Assembly: GCA_949126835.1 (NCBI GenBank)
Contig: OX421499.1
Span: 25,329,990-25,393,989 of the forward strand
DNA: 64,000 nt
Reading direction: 5' to 3'
From: Anisus vortex
Taxonomy: Eukaryota; Mollusca; Gastropoda; Planorbidae
The position numbers and the translations under genes were made by a program. Shown piece after piece: positions 23,401 to 34,061 of the stretch. Within the stretch, counting starts at the first letter, position 1, and every line of letters starts with the position of its first letter. Under the pieces are notes generated by a model. The model did not search any database and had not been told where the DNA came from. It saw nothing but the letters and a program-made list of their open reading frames with translations.

Positions 23401-24257
23401 TACATGAAACTTGGCTAACGGACAGTGAACCGATTGGACTTTTGTCATATGTAGATAAATTTAAAAATAGGCTTTATCATGCTTTTAACCATGTGAAGAT
23501 TCATTTTCCACAGATGCAGGAGCGTATGAGACAGAACTATGACCGTAAAGCTACAGCTAGAACTTTTGCACCAGGTGACAAAGTTCTTGTGTTTCTACCT
23601 TTGCAAAATCAGCCTTTAAGTGCAAAGTTTAGTGGACCCTATGAGATAGAGTCAAAGCTTGGCGAGGTCAATTATTTGATAAAGACTCCTGACCGGAGAC
23701 AAAAACAGAGGGTATGCCATATTAATTTACTTAAGCCCTATGTTTCCAGGGAAAAGAGTAAACCACGGGAGGTCCCCATGATTTCGTTAGCTAGAGTCCC
23801 GACGGATTTATCTAGGATAGAATATAAGTTTGCAGAAAGTAAACTTAATAATACAGATGCCCTTAAGAGTTTAGATACAAGGCTAGAACATCTTCCGGTA
23901 GAAGATAAGGAGAAGATTATTGAGCTGGTACATGAAAATAAGTCAATGTTTACAAATGTTCCCAGTAGGACAAATGTAATAGAGCACGATGTAGTGTTAA
24001 CCAATAGTGCCAGGTCTATTAAACAGCATCCATTTGACCCCATCAGACCTGAGCATATTAAATTAGATGTAAAGAATATGTTAGAAGATGACATAGGAGA
24101 AAAATGTGATAGCAAATGGTCTACACCCTGTGTGATGGTACCAAAAGCCGACCACACACTGCAGTTTTATAGAGACTTTGGGAAATTAAGTAATTTGACA
24201 GAGACCGACTGGTATCCCATTCCCCGTATCATCGACAAGATAGAGACAAGGTCATAG
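20442..24257 (+). CDS. Gag-Pol polyprotein, integrase before RT, truncated
   Basis: A 1,271-residue frame. Gag occupies about residues 1-420, with a charged coiled-coil-like stretch (about 100-145) and a CX2CX4HX4C zinc knuckle (CFNCKKEGHMKKDC, about 380-394). Protease has DTGSAVSVI at about 509. Integrase has an HHCC zinc region (AHDLPFAGHMG ... YCKTC, about 760-795) and a D,D35E core at D832 (LIDCVGPL), D891 (VQSDQGTNF) and E927 (QGALERFH). A GPY module (SGPYEI, about 1064) follows. The start of RT comes after it (KWSTPCVMV, then DFGKLSNLTETDWYPIPRI, about 1205-1263). The frame then ends, with no YxDD palm motif and no RNase H core. ATG 20442 is the first methionine of the frame after the primer site. 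It acts in reverse transcription and integration, and this copy can supply Gag, protease and integrase at most. Confidence 0.93.
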   Translation: MASNISSEELNAMSFAELKELAESFGIEAGQARPNRNRLTKEIMTCLNGQNAMNTGSVVEVGQNDINEGYVAPSGGEVIAHGDEVRNMSSRSSNNDEDEGLSENLKFQLAMKRMELESMERRELERIRIEIESRERIEMARMNRPDHRRDSNGMDISAMKQHLPIFREEDVQDFFLLFERIAVDYQFPDDKMALLLRSTLNKGKALDVVLSLTPEEINDYEVIKDRVLKSYSLTPEKYRKLFRDRKKAYDQTHVDFLRQKEKMLEQWLRSQNVSEFDKLKNLILFEEFNDCIRVDIKTHISDRGVEDVHEAARLADNYAIIHASIKPYYADKPKVHKPESKEASKPKETSENNNKNSGVNNNSNLVHFRKQTDVNKAKVVCFNCKKEGHMKKDCWILTKKQGAILHCARVQKDSKQTEEVCNTGSRNSKEMRPASPIVVESMVFENSLSKVKENSCTQSIMLSEGREEQMVPEVPEEDDLSDFRPFVYEGTVSTEVDVLSKKKIQILRDTGSAVSVILEGSVPLTDATSTGESVVLRGASMEAVEAPLHRIKLESDIFTGNIVVGVWRALPVKGVSMILGNDIMGGRVTVEPMVKVLETKMAEDKNLRPANERPTCALTRAMQKKKSVKTPATPCSATKDVFVCSEDTHANETVITETPDIDLSATFFAELTTGDATENDNILSPKQKLVKEQLNDEVIMQLRMKAVDEKTADAMAECFYMKDEVLLRKSKPLNSGTNEWDSIHQIVIPKCYRQDILRMAHDLPFAGHMGVRKTHHRILPYFYWPGLRRDVEQYCKTCHVYQMVGRPNQRIPVAPLQPIPAFDEPFSHILIDCVGPLPKTKAGFQYLLTVMCSSTRFPEAIPLRNITTVKVVDALTNFFTRYGLPKTVQSDQGTNFTSNIFKQVMEQLGISHRLSSAYHPESQGALERFHQTLKSMLKKYCYENEKDWDKGVPYVLFAAREATQESLGFSPFELVYGHSVRGPLKLLHETWLTDSEPIGLLSYVDKFKNRLYHAFNHVKIHFPQMQERMRQNYDRKATARTFAPGDKVLVFLPLQNQPLSAKFSGPYEIESKLGEVNYLIKTPDRRQKQRVCHINLLKPYVSREKSKPREVPMISLARVPTDLSRIEYKFAESKLNNTDALKSLDTRLEHLPVEDKEKIIELVHENKSMFTNVPSRTNVIEHDVVLTNSARSIKQHPFDPIRPEHIKLDVKNMLEDDIGEKCDSKWSTPCVMVPKADHTLQFYRDFGKLSNLTETDWYPIPRIIDKIETRS

Positions 24258-24289
24258 CTGATACTCTATCTCGGGTGCTACATGATTGA
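24245..24289 (+). pseudogene. RNase H C-terminal remnant, out of frame
   Basis: In the +2 frame relative to Gag-Pol, DKVIADTLSRVLHD precedes a TGA at 24287-24289. VIADTLSRV matches the conserved end of Ty3/Gypsy RNase H (NVVADALSR). It abuts the RT start directly, so the intervening RT palm/thumb and most of RNase H are missing. The hexamer GACAAG occurs at 24234-24239 and 24245-24250 at the junction. Confidence 0.85.
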
Positions 24290-25517
24290 CTGAATAACCC
24301 CATACCTCTTTTTCAGATCATCTCACTTATTCATTAAGAATGTGTCATGATAACCTATCATTCGTTTGAATTTTGATTATGGAATACCTATAGAATACTT
24401 GTATCATACAGAAGTCAAGTCTTTTGAGAGTATTAATAATTCTTATAATCATGTATAATATTGATGTTCTGATATATTTTAAATTCATTTGATTATGGAA
24501 AAGAAATTCCATTTAACTGTTGATGCATGATGCAATAAATATATAATATGCACGTATTTACTTGATATGGATGGATAAAAGTAATTGTCATCACATGCAA
24601 TTAAGTGGGAAAACTTTGAGCTAGTTGATTTATTATCTTGTTTTATTTTAGTTAATGAATGGAACTAAATAATAATATGTACAATTTTTATCTTAGAAAG
24701 AGATGTAATCTTAATTGGTATAAATTAATAGATAATATTGGAAATCTATTGCTAAATTGTTATATCATGGTAATAGAATGGGAAAAACTAGTGGATATTC
24801 ACTATGTTGTATAGGTTGTTATATATTCCATATATCCGGGAATGGAGGGAAATAAAGGTACCTAAAGGTGTGCACTCATTCAACCCTGAACAATCTTTTA
24901 TATTAAACTTTTAAATTTGCCAAAAACGCATAATAGTGGATTACATTTTAATATTTAGATTACTGTAGTAATCGTAACTGGAGTGTATTTTCTCCTCGTA
25001 TTTGAGAAAAGGGGAAGTATCATCATCTTAGGTATGAACCCTGTTAATGTCAAGTTGACACTGTAATTTAAAGGGGAAGTAACCTATAGTTTGATTCGAG
25101 TTATGTATTACTTATCTTTTGGTTTGTATATTAGAAGTAAACTGTTGGAAATTGACAAGAGTTTGAGCAATGTTATATTTGTTTAATAGATTAAAACTTT
25201 TTGCAAATTTTTGGTGGAAATCCACACAACTGTACATAGTTAAAATAAGAATGACTAGAATATTTTTGAATTATTTGTACTTGTTGAGACATTAGTTAAT
25301 ATTAATACTAACGGTGAAATATTTGTCCATCACGTTATAATCACAATTACCATTGGGTAGTGACATTTTTTATAATTTAGTTGTGCCAGTGAGCCATGTT
25401 TGCTTAAATTGTCTAATAATCTTCCATTGATTGTTGGTTATTAAAACGATAGTGTTAAGTACGAAAAATGTACCATGTTGAGTATTACTTGGGTAATTAT
25501 GGTACATTATTTCTTTC
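24290..25517. other. 3' internal region of the LTR element, no env
   Basis: AT-rich, with no open frame resembling an envelope or other retroelement product. It belongs to the element because it lies between pol and the right LTR. Confidence 0.75.
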
Positions 25518-25520
25518 ATT

Positions 25521-25531
25521 GGGTGGGGGCG
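25521..25531 (+). promoter_or_regulatory. Probable polypurine tract
   Basis: GGGTGGGGGCG lies directly upstream of the right LTR, where the plus-strand primer should be. It is interrupted by T and C, so it is imperfect. Confidence 0.5.
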
Positions 25532-26204
25532 TGTCATGTATATTGTTTTTCCAAGAATTGGAACACGCAATGTTTATTCTTCTCTCTCTCTCTTTTCTTA
25601 CTACACGCGATATTAGGACGTTTAGTAGGAAAACGAAAGGTTCTAGGTAATGCTGGGATTCTGTGTTGATCTCAAATTCTCAGAGTCTGGGAACGACTCA
25701 TTATTTAATAGGGGAAGTTCATATCGTTTTTGTTATGAGTTTTGTAATGATACCATGATTTTCACCCCTACTGGTAATGGGTCTGTCCCTTGCACCACTC
25801 GGATAGTATTTAATGATTTGTTTTGTCTGAAAGACAGAGAGTTTCAAAATATGTTCCTTTGAACGTTTGTGTTTGCACTATTTTATTCTAACTGTACATA
25901 ATAGATATATTGTATATATTGAACATACCACCTGAAATAAACTATCAACAACAGTTACACTGAAGCTTCTTTGTCAAGTTACTATCCTATTGTGTTGTAT
26001 ACATTACTATAAGATTCATCTACTACCATAATTTACAAGAAAGGAAATGTTGGAATACAAATACTGAATTGTGCCCAGGACTATAAGAAGAGTTCGTGTA
26101 ATACTGAAACATAAATACTAATAATTAAAGTCTCCCCTAGGACTAACGAGAATTATCAGCAAGATCTACACAGCTCTGGCCACAAGGGGATTGTGGACGT
26201 AACA
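25532..26204 (+). repeat. Right LTR (673 bp)
   Basis: Same length as the left LTR, and no mismatch was found when the two copies were read side by side. The downstream flank CATAATTAAC continues the left flank ATTACATA, giving the short target duplication. Confidence 0.95.
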
Positions 26205-26248
26205 CATAATTAACATAAAAATATGGCCCATAAATCATATTGCTAAAA

Positions 26249-27003
26249 AATCACATACTCAAGATCAAACGCTTCAAGATCACCTACTCAAATTTCGTAG
26301 GCTGAAAATCACATAATCAAACATCGTAGGCTGAAGATCACATACTCAAACATCGTAGGCTGAAGATCACATACTCAAACATCGTAGGCTGAATATCACA
26401 TACACAAACATCGTAGGCTGAAAATCACATAATCAAACATCGTAGGCTGAAGATCACATACTCAAACATCGCAGGCTGAAGATCACATACTCAAACATCG
26501 TAGGCTGAAGATCACATACTCAAACATCGTAGGCTGAAGATCACATACTCAAACATCGTAGGCTGAAGATCACATACTCAAACATCGTAGGCTGAAGATC
26601 ACATACTCAAACATCGTAGGCTGAAGATCACATACTCAAACATCGTAGGCTGAAGATCACATACTCAAACATCGTAGGCTGAAGATCACATACTCAAACA
26701 TCGTAGGCTGAAGATCACATACTCAAACATCGTAGGCTGAAGAGCACATACTCAAACATCGTAGGCTGAAGATCACATACTCAAACATCGTAGGCTGAAG
26801 ATCACATACTCAAACATCGTAGGCTGAAGATCACATAATCAAACATCGTAGGCTGAAGATCACATACACAAACATCGTAGGCTGAAGATCACAAAATCAA
26901 ACATCGTAGGCTGAAGATCACATACACAAACATCGTAGGCTTAAGATCACATACACAAACATCGTAGGCTGAAGATCACATACACAAACATCGTAGGCTG
27001 ATG
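26249..27003. repeat. 29-bp satellite
   Basis: About 25 head-to-tail copies of a 29-bp unit, GATCACATACTCAAACATCG + TAGGCTGAA. The outer copies vary (ACACAAAC, ATAATCAAAC, CAAAATC) while the central 12-15 are almost identical. There are no spacers, so it is not a CRISPR array. The array starts about 45 bp downstream of the right LTR. Confidence 0.95.
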
Positions 27004-27147
27004 ATTACTTTATCAAAATCACATGCCCCCAATATCCCTTGTTCAAAAATCACATTCCATTCAAAATCAATTTTTTTCTTTATGAGTGACAGAGAATCTT
27101 TGAATATTACTCACGCAATTTAAAGCTCATCAACATTTGTCTGTGTT

Positions 27148-27214
27148 ATGTGTGTGTGTGTCCGTGTGTGTGTGTCCGTGTGTGTGTGTCCGTGTGTGTG
27201 TGTCCGTGTGTGTG
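27148..27214. repeat. (GT)n/CCGTGTGTGTGTGT repeat
   Basis: Four copies of a (TG)n block separated by TCCG, a 14-18 bp period. Confidence 0.9.
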
Positions 27215-28359
27215 CATTAAATCCCACACATTTATTTACCGATCATCATTATTGGTTAGCGCTCTAGCCAACAAATTAAAAACAGCGCAAAGATCACACA
27301 AACCATAGTTCTAACAAGTTCGGAAACAAGTCTTCAGAGATGGCCGTCGTGATACTACTATCTCTACCGACCTCTCTTGCTGGAACCAATCAGAAACATT
27401 ATTCTCAGCGAAATTGAGCAGCATCTTACAGACGACATTCAGATGGCAATAACTGGTATTTATTATTACTTTAGTGTGATGGTGTTTCTAGCGGGTGCGA
27501 CCTCACCAGCCCCCCCCCCTCCCTCGTGGCTCCCCACCACACACACACCCACATCCACTCTCTTTCCCTAGCCTCAAATTCGCTGAATTTTTCGGGGTCG
27601 TCTTATTTCTCCAAGCGCGTGTCGTTCTCAGAAAACCACAAATCCTTCTCCAACCGCCTAACCCTTAACGGTCAGATTACCATCGCCATCATTTCCCTTT
27701 CCAAAAATCTCCCTCCAGTCTTACCACTCTACAAATCGTTTGTTGTTTTGCCGTTTCTTGTCTTTTTTTAAACGCCCTCCTCTTCCATATTCAACGGTTT
27801 TTGTGGGTGTGTATGTGTGCGGGTGGAACGGGGAAGGGAGGCGGGCGCCAATTTTCAAATCTGGTCGGATCTTCAAGGGAGGTGTCTGGAATCCCTCCAG
27901 CTTTGACGGCGTGGGCCGCAGATAATTTCTGATATTTTCTAATAGGCGGTGGGGTGGATAGTGTAAAGGGGGGGGGGGGGGCGCCTTCGATCACACAAGA
28001 CTCTGGGAAGATAATGGTCCCCCCCCCCCCCCCACACACAGCTCCCCTCTTTAGCGCATCCGTTTCATGTCGATGACCAGTGATAATAGAATTCGATTCT
28101 GGAATGCATGAAATGGACAAAAAAATATTGGGGGAAAAGAATAGAGCCAAATTAGGGGAGATGGTGGGGGGGGGGGATAATTCTGATTTTGTGTGTGTCA
28201 AAAATGACAGAAGATTGTGGTCAGATTGGGGGATCTGTCTGGCTGAGTTGAGAAAAACTTTTAAGAAAGAAGCTGGGATCGTTGTCTAATCGGCGGGTAA
28301 AACTATCCCGACTCACCCCCCACCACCAATCGCCTCCGCCCAATAATTTTCTGGTCTCC

Positions 28360-28400
<41 letters not shown>

Positions 28401-29075
28401 ACACTCTCTCTATCTCTCTCTCTCTTTTTATGACGGGCGTCGGGGTGTAATTTTCATGCGCGGGTGAATTTTTTTTCTCTGAAGTCAACCTTACATCCCC
28501 TTAGACAAGGAACCGCTACTCTTTGTCACTCCACGTGTCGCGGGGCTGGCAGAGTAATGGTTCCTATGACAGAAACCAGCAACGGCCAAGCCGACACTTG
28601 CAAGTGTGGGAGAAAGAAATATACATTCAAATTCGGCAACAACATAAAGAAGAAACAAGACACACACAAATGAACGGGGTGAACAAAAAAAAAACAAAAA
28701 GATAGAACAGAACAGTGAGAAGATGAAAATAAGATGATAATAGGAGCTTAAAACACGAGAGATGTGCAATTTACGATAACGAGAGTCGGGAGGAGGATTT
28801 GTAAGGTAGGAGGAAGCCAAGCGAGGGGGGGGGGGGGGTTCTGGGATAATCTTGTTGTCGGGAAGTGACGGGAGGGGTGGGGGGGGGGGGGGGAACAAGC
28901 AGCGGCCACCGAGATGGCCAGGAGAAAGTCGAGAAGGAATACATTTGGAAATTATCTTCTTATTTGAATCATGTTGTTTTCTCTCTCCTTCTTTTGTTGC
29001 AGTCTGGTGAAACTTCCAGACTTGGCTGTTGTTGATTTTTATTTTTGTGCTGTTGTTGTTTTTTTTATGTGTGGA
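27215..29075. other. Intergenic with homopolymer runs, no gene seen
   Basis: Contains very long G or C runs (27967-27980, 28019-28033, 28148-28157, 28826-28838, 28878-28892) and a (TC)n tract at 28363-28420. Open frames cross these runs and show no domain or codon structure. Confidence 0.55.
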
Positions 29076-29112
29076 AAGATTGTCAATAGATTGTCAATAG
29101 ATTGTCAATAGA
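29076..29112. repeat. 12-bp triplicate ATAGATTGTCAA
   Basis: Three direct copies of GATTGTCAATA, directly before a tRNA-like stretch. Confidence 0.85.
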
Positions 29113-29124
29113 TCTATGCTTGTC

Positions 29125-29400
29125 TTTGTACGGTGGCCGAGCGACAGCTATGTGACTTCTAAAGGTAGAAGCAAGGATGCGAATACAACGCGTTCATAGT
29201 TCATCGGTGGACAATGCAAAATACTTGTGGCATTGACCTTCCTTTACTAAAGCCAGGCGCCCATCAAACTTTGGGTAGACTCTTGCGCATCTTCCAGACC
29301 CATGACAAATTGCAAAAGCCCGCCGTCTTTAACGGGATTCGAACATGATTCCTATGGAATGGCAGACCTACGCCCCGTCGCTAACGTTGAACTTACAACC
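29125..29400. mobile_element. Degenerate tRNA-like SINE remnants
   Basis: The plus strand has an A-box-like CGGTGGCCGAGCGACAGC at about 29131. The minus strand around 29330-29395 carries GTTCGAATCCCGTT preceded by a TTAGCGACGGGGCG A-box-like segment. Two opposed tRNA-derived remnants are likely. Neither matches the main SINE body. Confidence 0.45.
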
Positions 29401-30685
29401 CATGGATACTAACTCTGAGGTTGTACGTATTATGTGAACATCTTCAAAACAAAACAAACAAAAATCTATGGAATATGGGTTTCTCGTCCAATTAATTTTG
29501 GTCTAAAACTGGCGATCTCTGTTGCTACACTGCCGAGCCCCCAATTTTTTAAAATTAGAGGTTACCAGTTTTATACAGAGGGGATTGTGATACTTTTCAA
29601 CTCCTCCCGCCCCAAGCCTATGTCAGGGGTGTCCATGGAGCTGGGTAGATTCTGGAACAAAAATAGATGTCCAAGGGGAAAAGGAATCACAGCGTTTTCC
29701 CTGGTTTCGAACCCGGAACCTATTCACGTGTTTCACGTGTTTCTTTTCAAACCCCTTCCTCCCTCCCCCCCCCCCACACACAAATATTCTAAGACGTGAA
29801 AAGATTGCTTTTATTAATTTGACGATACGTTTTGATACATAGTGACAAACGTATTTAAACACACGGGTAATTCTGCGCTTCAGTCTAATTCAAATAGTCG
29901 GATTAAGCTAAACTGGGACTGTAATCTAAATGTAGGCTATAAATAATAGGCGTAGACAAATTGGATCAACATTTATTGAAAGTTTCTCACAATTTGATTT
30001 TGTTTTAAATATAGTAGTCTGTTAATGTTAGGTCCGTACTATGTCACTGAGTTAGGTGTCATCGTTGTCTATTTCACCGCATACAAAGGATTAGTGTGGC
30101 CAGCAATATCCAACGAACTTTGATTAACAAGCTTATTACAGTTTGAGTAGACTTGGGGCATTCCAGCAACGACAACAACAACAAAAACAAGAAAACCATA
30201 AAAACACAGTTTTTATTATACTCCCTTTATATGAATACTAAGTCTACCATTTCCACTTCACTACAAAACTAAAATTTCAAATCGGTAATGTCGGCAAATA
30301 CATATCTAATTATAACTATTCCGCATTTTTGTTTAAATGCGTGAAGCCACGATCGTCGCTTCGCTTTGTTTCGGCTAGATTTTGTCGTTTTCATTCGTAT
30401 TTTTTCATAAAAACGAACATATCCGAAAAGTTTAGTTACTTCCGTTAAAGGCAGCCATGTTTTTTCGTAAAATATGTTCTTCGATTCGCAAATTGGTGGA
30501 AGATATTCGTGACTATTCCAAAGGCTACGATGCTGAAAATTTGATAAAATGTATTGTTTGTCGGGACCAGTCTGCTGGACAAGTTTCGGTTCGATCGGAC
30601 GATGGGAAGTGGCCGAAAAGTCGATGCAAAGTTTTGCAAGCAACCAACCAGACAGAAGGCGCAAGTTAATATAAAGTTAATATAT
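29401..30685. other. Intergenic, no gene seen
   Basis: AT-rich with a C-run at about 29765-29777. Short open frames on both strands at about 30270-30740 have no recognisable motif or splice context. Confidence 0.5.
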
Positions 30686-30689
30686 TTTT

Positions 30690-30768
30690 TAAAACAAGGA
30701 TTTGAACGCGAGTCAGTTTGGGATAGCGAACCAAAGCGCTGAACTCTAGACCGCCTCGCGTCATTGGA
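30690..30768 (-). mobile_element. tRNA-like SINE head or tRNA pseudogene
   Basis: The minus strand reads GAGGCGGTCTAGAGTTCAGC (A-box region) and, about 30 bases on, GCGTTCAAATCC (B box). No complete acceptor pairing was found, so a functional tRNA is not claimed. Confidence 0.5.
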
Positions 30769-30779
30769 TTAAATAGTGA

Positions 30780-30874
30780 TATAACTAATTAGCACTAATT
30801 ACAACTGGAGAGATAGCAGAGAGAGAGATAGGGATTGAAAGAGTAAGTGAGAGAAATGGCGGAGACAGCCTGTT

Positions 30875-30924
<50 letters not shown>

Positions 30925-31688
30925 GGAGAGCGAGAGATATAAACAGAGAGAAAGACGAATGTAGAGTCTTGAAGATGTGCTAATGACGAGGGAAGAACGC
31001 GAGTGCGTGATTAAGAAATAATTTGATGATGATGGCCGACATAAAAACCTTTTGATGTTCTTCCCGTGGACCGAGACAGATATTGTGCTTTATCTATTGT
31101 ACATGGCTGACCTTTTGCCCACCGGCCTGACGCTGAGCTATGAGAATCAACTTTGGCCTCCAGGAGATAGACATGTCGGTCTACGGCCAATGGTGAAAAG
31201 ACGATTAGTTCTTCATTAGCCCATTGCGTTCCCAGTTTCATATTTTTTTATTGCAAGTTTCGTTTTGTGGGTCAAATCGTCTTAAGACGCCATTTTGGAT
31301 TCGTCGTCGGCGGTTTTATTTGGTTTGATTAGTACGCGTGTTGCATGGAGGAGTAAGAGGTTTCTTGTGGACGCAAACCTGAGCTCTACACAACGCAGGT
31401 ACGCACGTTTAACACTGGTTTAAATACACGGTTTTTTTTACATTTAGCAAACGGTGGTGAGCCATTTCTTTATGTTTCTACTCTCATTCTGGCCACACAT
31501 AATTTTACTGGTGAGATTTCTAATCAACAGCTGATACATTAAAAATTGCCATGGCTACACCTCAATACATTAGACATATAAACAATTGTAGTTATATAAC
31601 ATTGCAATAAACGTCAACAACTATTAAATCCATATTCTTCAAACCAACCCAAAAACAATATATCATTCAGTGCATTCAGTTAAAGCTA
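30780..31688. other. Intergenic, no gene seen
   Basis: Contains a (GA)n tract at 30885-30920 and GT-rich patches. No gene recognised. Confidence 0.55.
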
Positions 31689-31696
31689 AATGGGTG
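31689..31696. repeat. 8-bp target-site duplication, left
   Basis: AATGGGTG, repeated exactly at 32213-32220. Confidence 0.92.
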
Positions 31697-32212
31697 TAGA
31701 GGCCGACCGAAATTCGGCTTCGGTATCGGTTTCGGCACCGAAAGTAACGAAATGACCTCTTTCGGTGTAGTTTCGGTTTCGACCGAAGCCAAAAAGTTAG
31801 CTTTCGGTTTGCTTTCGGTTTTGGCCGAAACTGATATTGAATTTCGGTCATCAACAGAAAAGCTACTTTAACTTTCAAATTTCACACTGCAGCGCTGCAT
31901 CTATTACTCTGCTTATTGAAAATTTCATTTAATTAAACGCTTGCGAATTATTCTGTGTGAAGTAGAAAATTGAAGTTAATAATTAACGGATAATTTAATT
32001 ACCCCAAAGAATGTCGAAAAATGGAGTGTGGTATTACTGTGCAGTCATTTTAAAATCTTTTGTTTGGCAATTTCGGTTTATCTTTCGGTTTCTACCAAAG
32101 GTGTAGTTAAGTTTTTTGTTTCGGCTTCTGTTTCGGCCAAAAGTAAAATTATAACTTTCGGTATATTTTCTTTTTCTGCAGAAGCCAAAAATTAGCTTTC
32201 GGTCGGCCTCTA
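31697..32212. mobile_element. hAT-type MITE (family B), 516 bp
   Basis: Termini TAGAGGCCGACCGAAA and TTTCGGTCGGCCTCTA are perfect 16-bp inverted repeats. The flanks carry a perfect 8-bp duplication AATGGGTG, diagnostic of hAT transposition. The interior has many TTTCGGTTTCGG-type subterminal repeats on both sides and no transposase frame, so it is non-autonomous. The right part recurs at 56236-56503. Confidence 0.93.
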
Positions 32213-32220
32213 AATGGGTG
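32213..32220. repeat. 8-bp target-site duplication, right
   Basis: AATGGGTG, identical to 31689-31696. Confidence 0.92.
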
Positions 32221-32995
32221 TGTGTGTGTTTTTTTTACGTTGCAACCCATCTTTTCTTTTTCGCTGCTTCCGCCCCTGCATATGTATGTTTGTGCGCATG
32301 CGCTTATAGAGCGGATGTGACGACTGTTGAGTCTGTATCTTGCCTTTATGACCAACCGGTGACTTGTAATCTCATATTATATATACACGCCTCATGGCAT
32401 AATAATTTGTCTAGCATTGGAAAAGCAACAAATACAGAACAAACCCCAACCAAAAAAACAACATTAAGTCTATCAGATAAATGAGACGTGATTTAGCACA
32501 TAGAGGCCAGGCGCTCATAGGAGTTGCCGCCCTTTCTGCCAGTGCGATACTTCAGAGTTGCCGGACTTGGCAGTAAGAGGAATAGATAATCGGGAGGGTT
32601 CAAACTGATCATTTCCGTTTATTTTTTTTTCTACGACTCGGCGTCCATTTTGATAATTATGATGTTACCCTTGGGAGGGACCAACATTCGGGTTATCAAC
32701 GATGAGTGCCAGTTCAGTGTCGCCCGGTTATCGTCGCTGGTAAACAGAAAGAATATAAAAGAAAAAGAGTGGGCGATGGGAAGGGGAGGGATGTAATTAG
32801 TGATCTCTCGAGTCGTCTGAGTCAGACGCAAGTGTGAGCGCGTGAAAGTCCCATAACTCATACGTACCCAAACACACAGACGATTGGCTGTTACAACAAG
32901 CCAGACGGAGAGTAAAAAGGGGGGGGGGGGCATAACTCAATAGGTCTACTGAAACGTGTAAACTGGAATGCTTTTGTGTGCTCAACACATGAGGA
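32221..32995. other. Intergenic, no gene seen
   Basis: No recognisable gene. A G-run lies at about 32920-32930. Confidence 0.5.
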
Positions 32996-33728
32996 AATAG
33001 TCTAGTTTATGGAACAGTCTAAGCTTAGTTTATATAAGGGGAAAAAGGATAGTTTAAAGTATGACGAATTAGTCTAGTGTATATTCCAAGAAATAGTCTA
33101 GTTTATGGAACAGTCTAAGCTTAGTTTATATAGGGAAAAAAAAGATAGTTTAAAGTATGACGAAATAGTCTAGTGTATATTCAAAGAAATAGTCTAGTTT
33201 ACAATATGAAAAAATAGCATAATTTATATGAGGAAAATTTATAGGACCTTTTGGAGAAATAGTCTAGTAGTAAATATATGGGAAAAAAGAGTTTGTAATG
33301 TAATGGAATAAGCGGAAATAGACTAATTTATATAATAAAATATGATAGTTTATAATAAGGACTATAAGTTGCCTATAAGGAAATAGTCTAGTTTAAAAGT
33401 TTAAACGATGAAGTAGTCTAGTTTAATAGACTAGTTAATGTTTATATTAGGGTATTAATTTATAATATAAAGAAATAGTCTAGTTTTTTTTACGAGGAAG
33501 TAGTCTAATTTATAATATAAGGCAATAGTCTAATTTTTATGGGAAGAAATAGTTTTGTTTATAATATAAACAATCAGTTTAGTTTATATTATGAGGAAGT
33601 AGTCTTTTTTAAAAATGAGGAAATATTTTAGTTAATAATATGAAGAAATAGTGCAGTGTAAATGATGAATTCGTCTAGTTTATTACATGGTGTAATAGTC
33701 TAAGTCTAGTTTATCCGATGGCGTAGTC
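32996..33728. repeat. Diverged AT-rich repeat built on AATAGTCTAGTTTATA
   Basis: The core ATAGTCTAGTTTAT recurs about 20 times with variable spacing and indels over 730 bp. One longer unit, including GGAACAGTCTAAGCTTAG, is duplicated at about 33010 and 33100. It looks like an old minisatellite. Confidence 0.8.
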
Positions 33729-34061
33729 TAGTTTTCTCCCCCCCCCCTTCCAAAAAAACAACACTAACATAATGTGCTTGGTAACAAATTAAGTCTAAAT
33801 AGAGTGTGTATTGACATTTTGGATGCATGAAAAGTCCAAGAGTATAATGAACATGTAGGTACAGAGACTAATTTTTCATAGTCTTTGAATGTATTTTGGG
33901 TCTGGTTAAAAATAGTTTTCTGGTCTATAGGGCATTTGTTGTTTAAGTTGTCTTTTGTTGTTGTTGTTGTTTGTTTAAGCTCCTGGAAACATTAGTTTTC
34001 ATTTCATGAGATTTTTGTTCTTGGAGTTCAAATAATTTTTTTTTCCTCTGGATAGTTTCTT

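Larger units (their letters stand above)
19498..26204 (+). mobile_element. Gmr1-like Ty3/Gypsy LTR retrotransposon, internally deleted
   Basis: A complete insertion of 6,707 bp: left LTR, primer site, one Gag-Pol frame, about 1.2 kb of AT-rich 3' internal DNA without an env frame, and right LTR. The flanks give CATA on both sides (4 bp, or ACATA if the last LTR base is shared). Domain order Gag-protease-integrase-RT, with an RNase H C-terminal remnant last, is the order of Gmr1-like elements and differs from ordinary Ty3/Gypsy. Base-by-base reading of the two LTRs shows no differences, pointing to recent insertion, although the copy lacks the RT and RNase H cores. Confidence 0.92.

Noticed and set aside
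26249..27003. CRISPR-like array
   Set aside because: The 29-bp units are contiguous with no variable spacers, and the window is eukaryotic.
30269..30742. Possible gene on either strand around 30.3-30.7 kb
   Set aside because: Overlapping frames on both strands, no recognisable motif, no splice context, and a tRNA-like remnant at one end.
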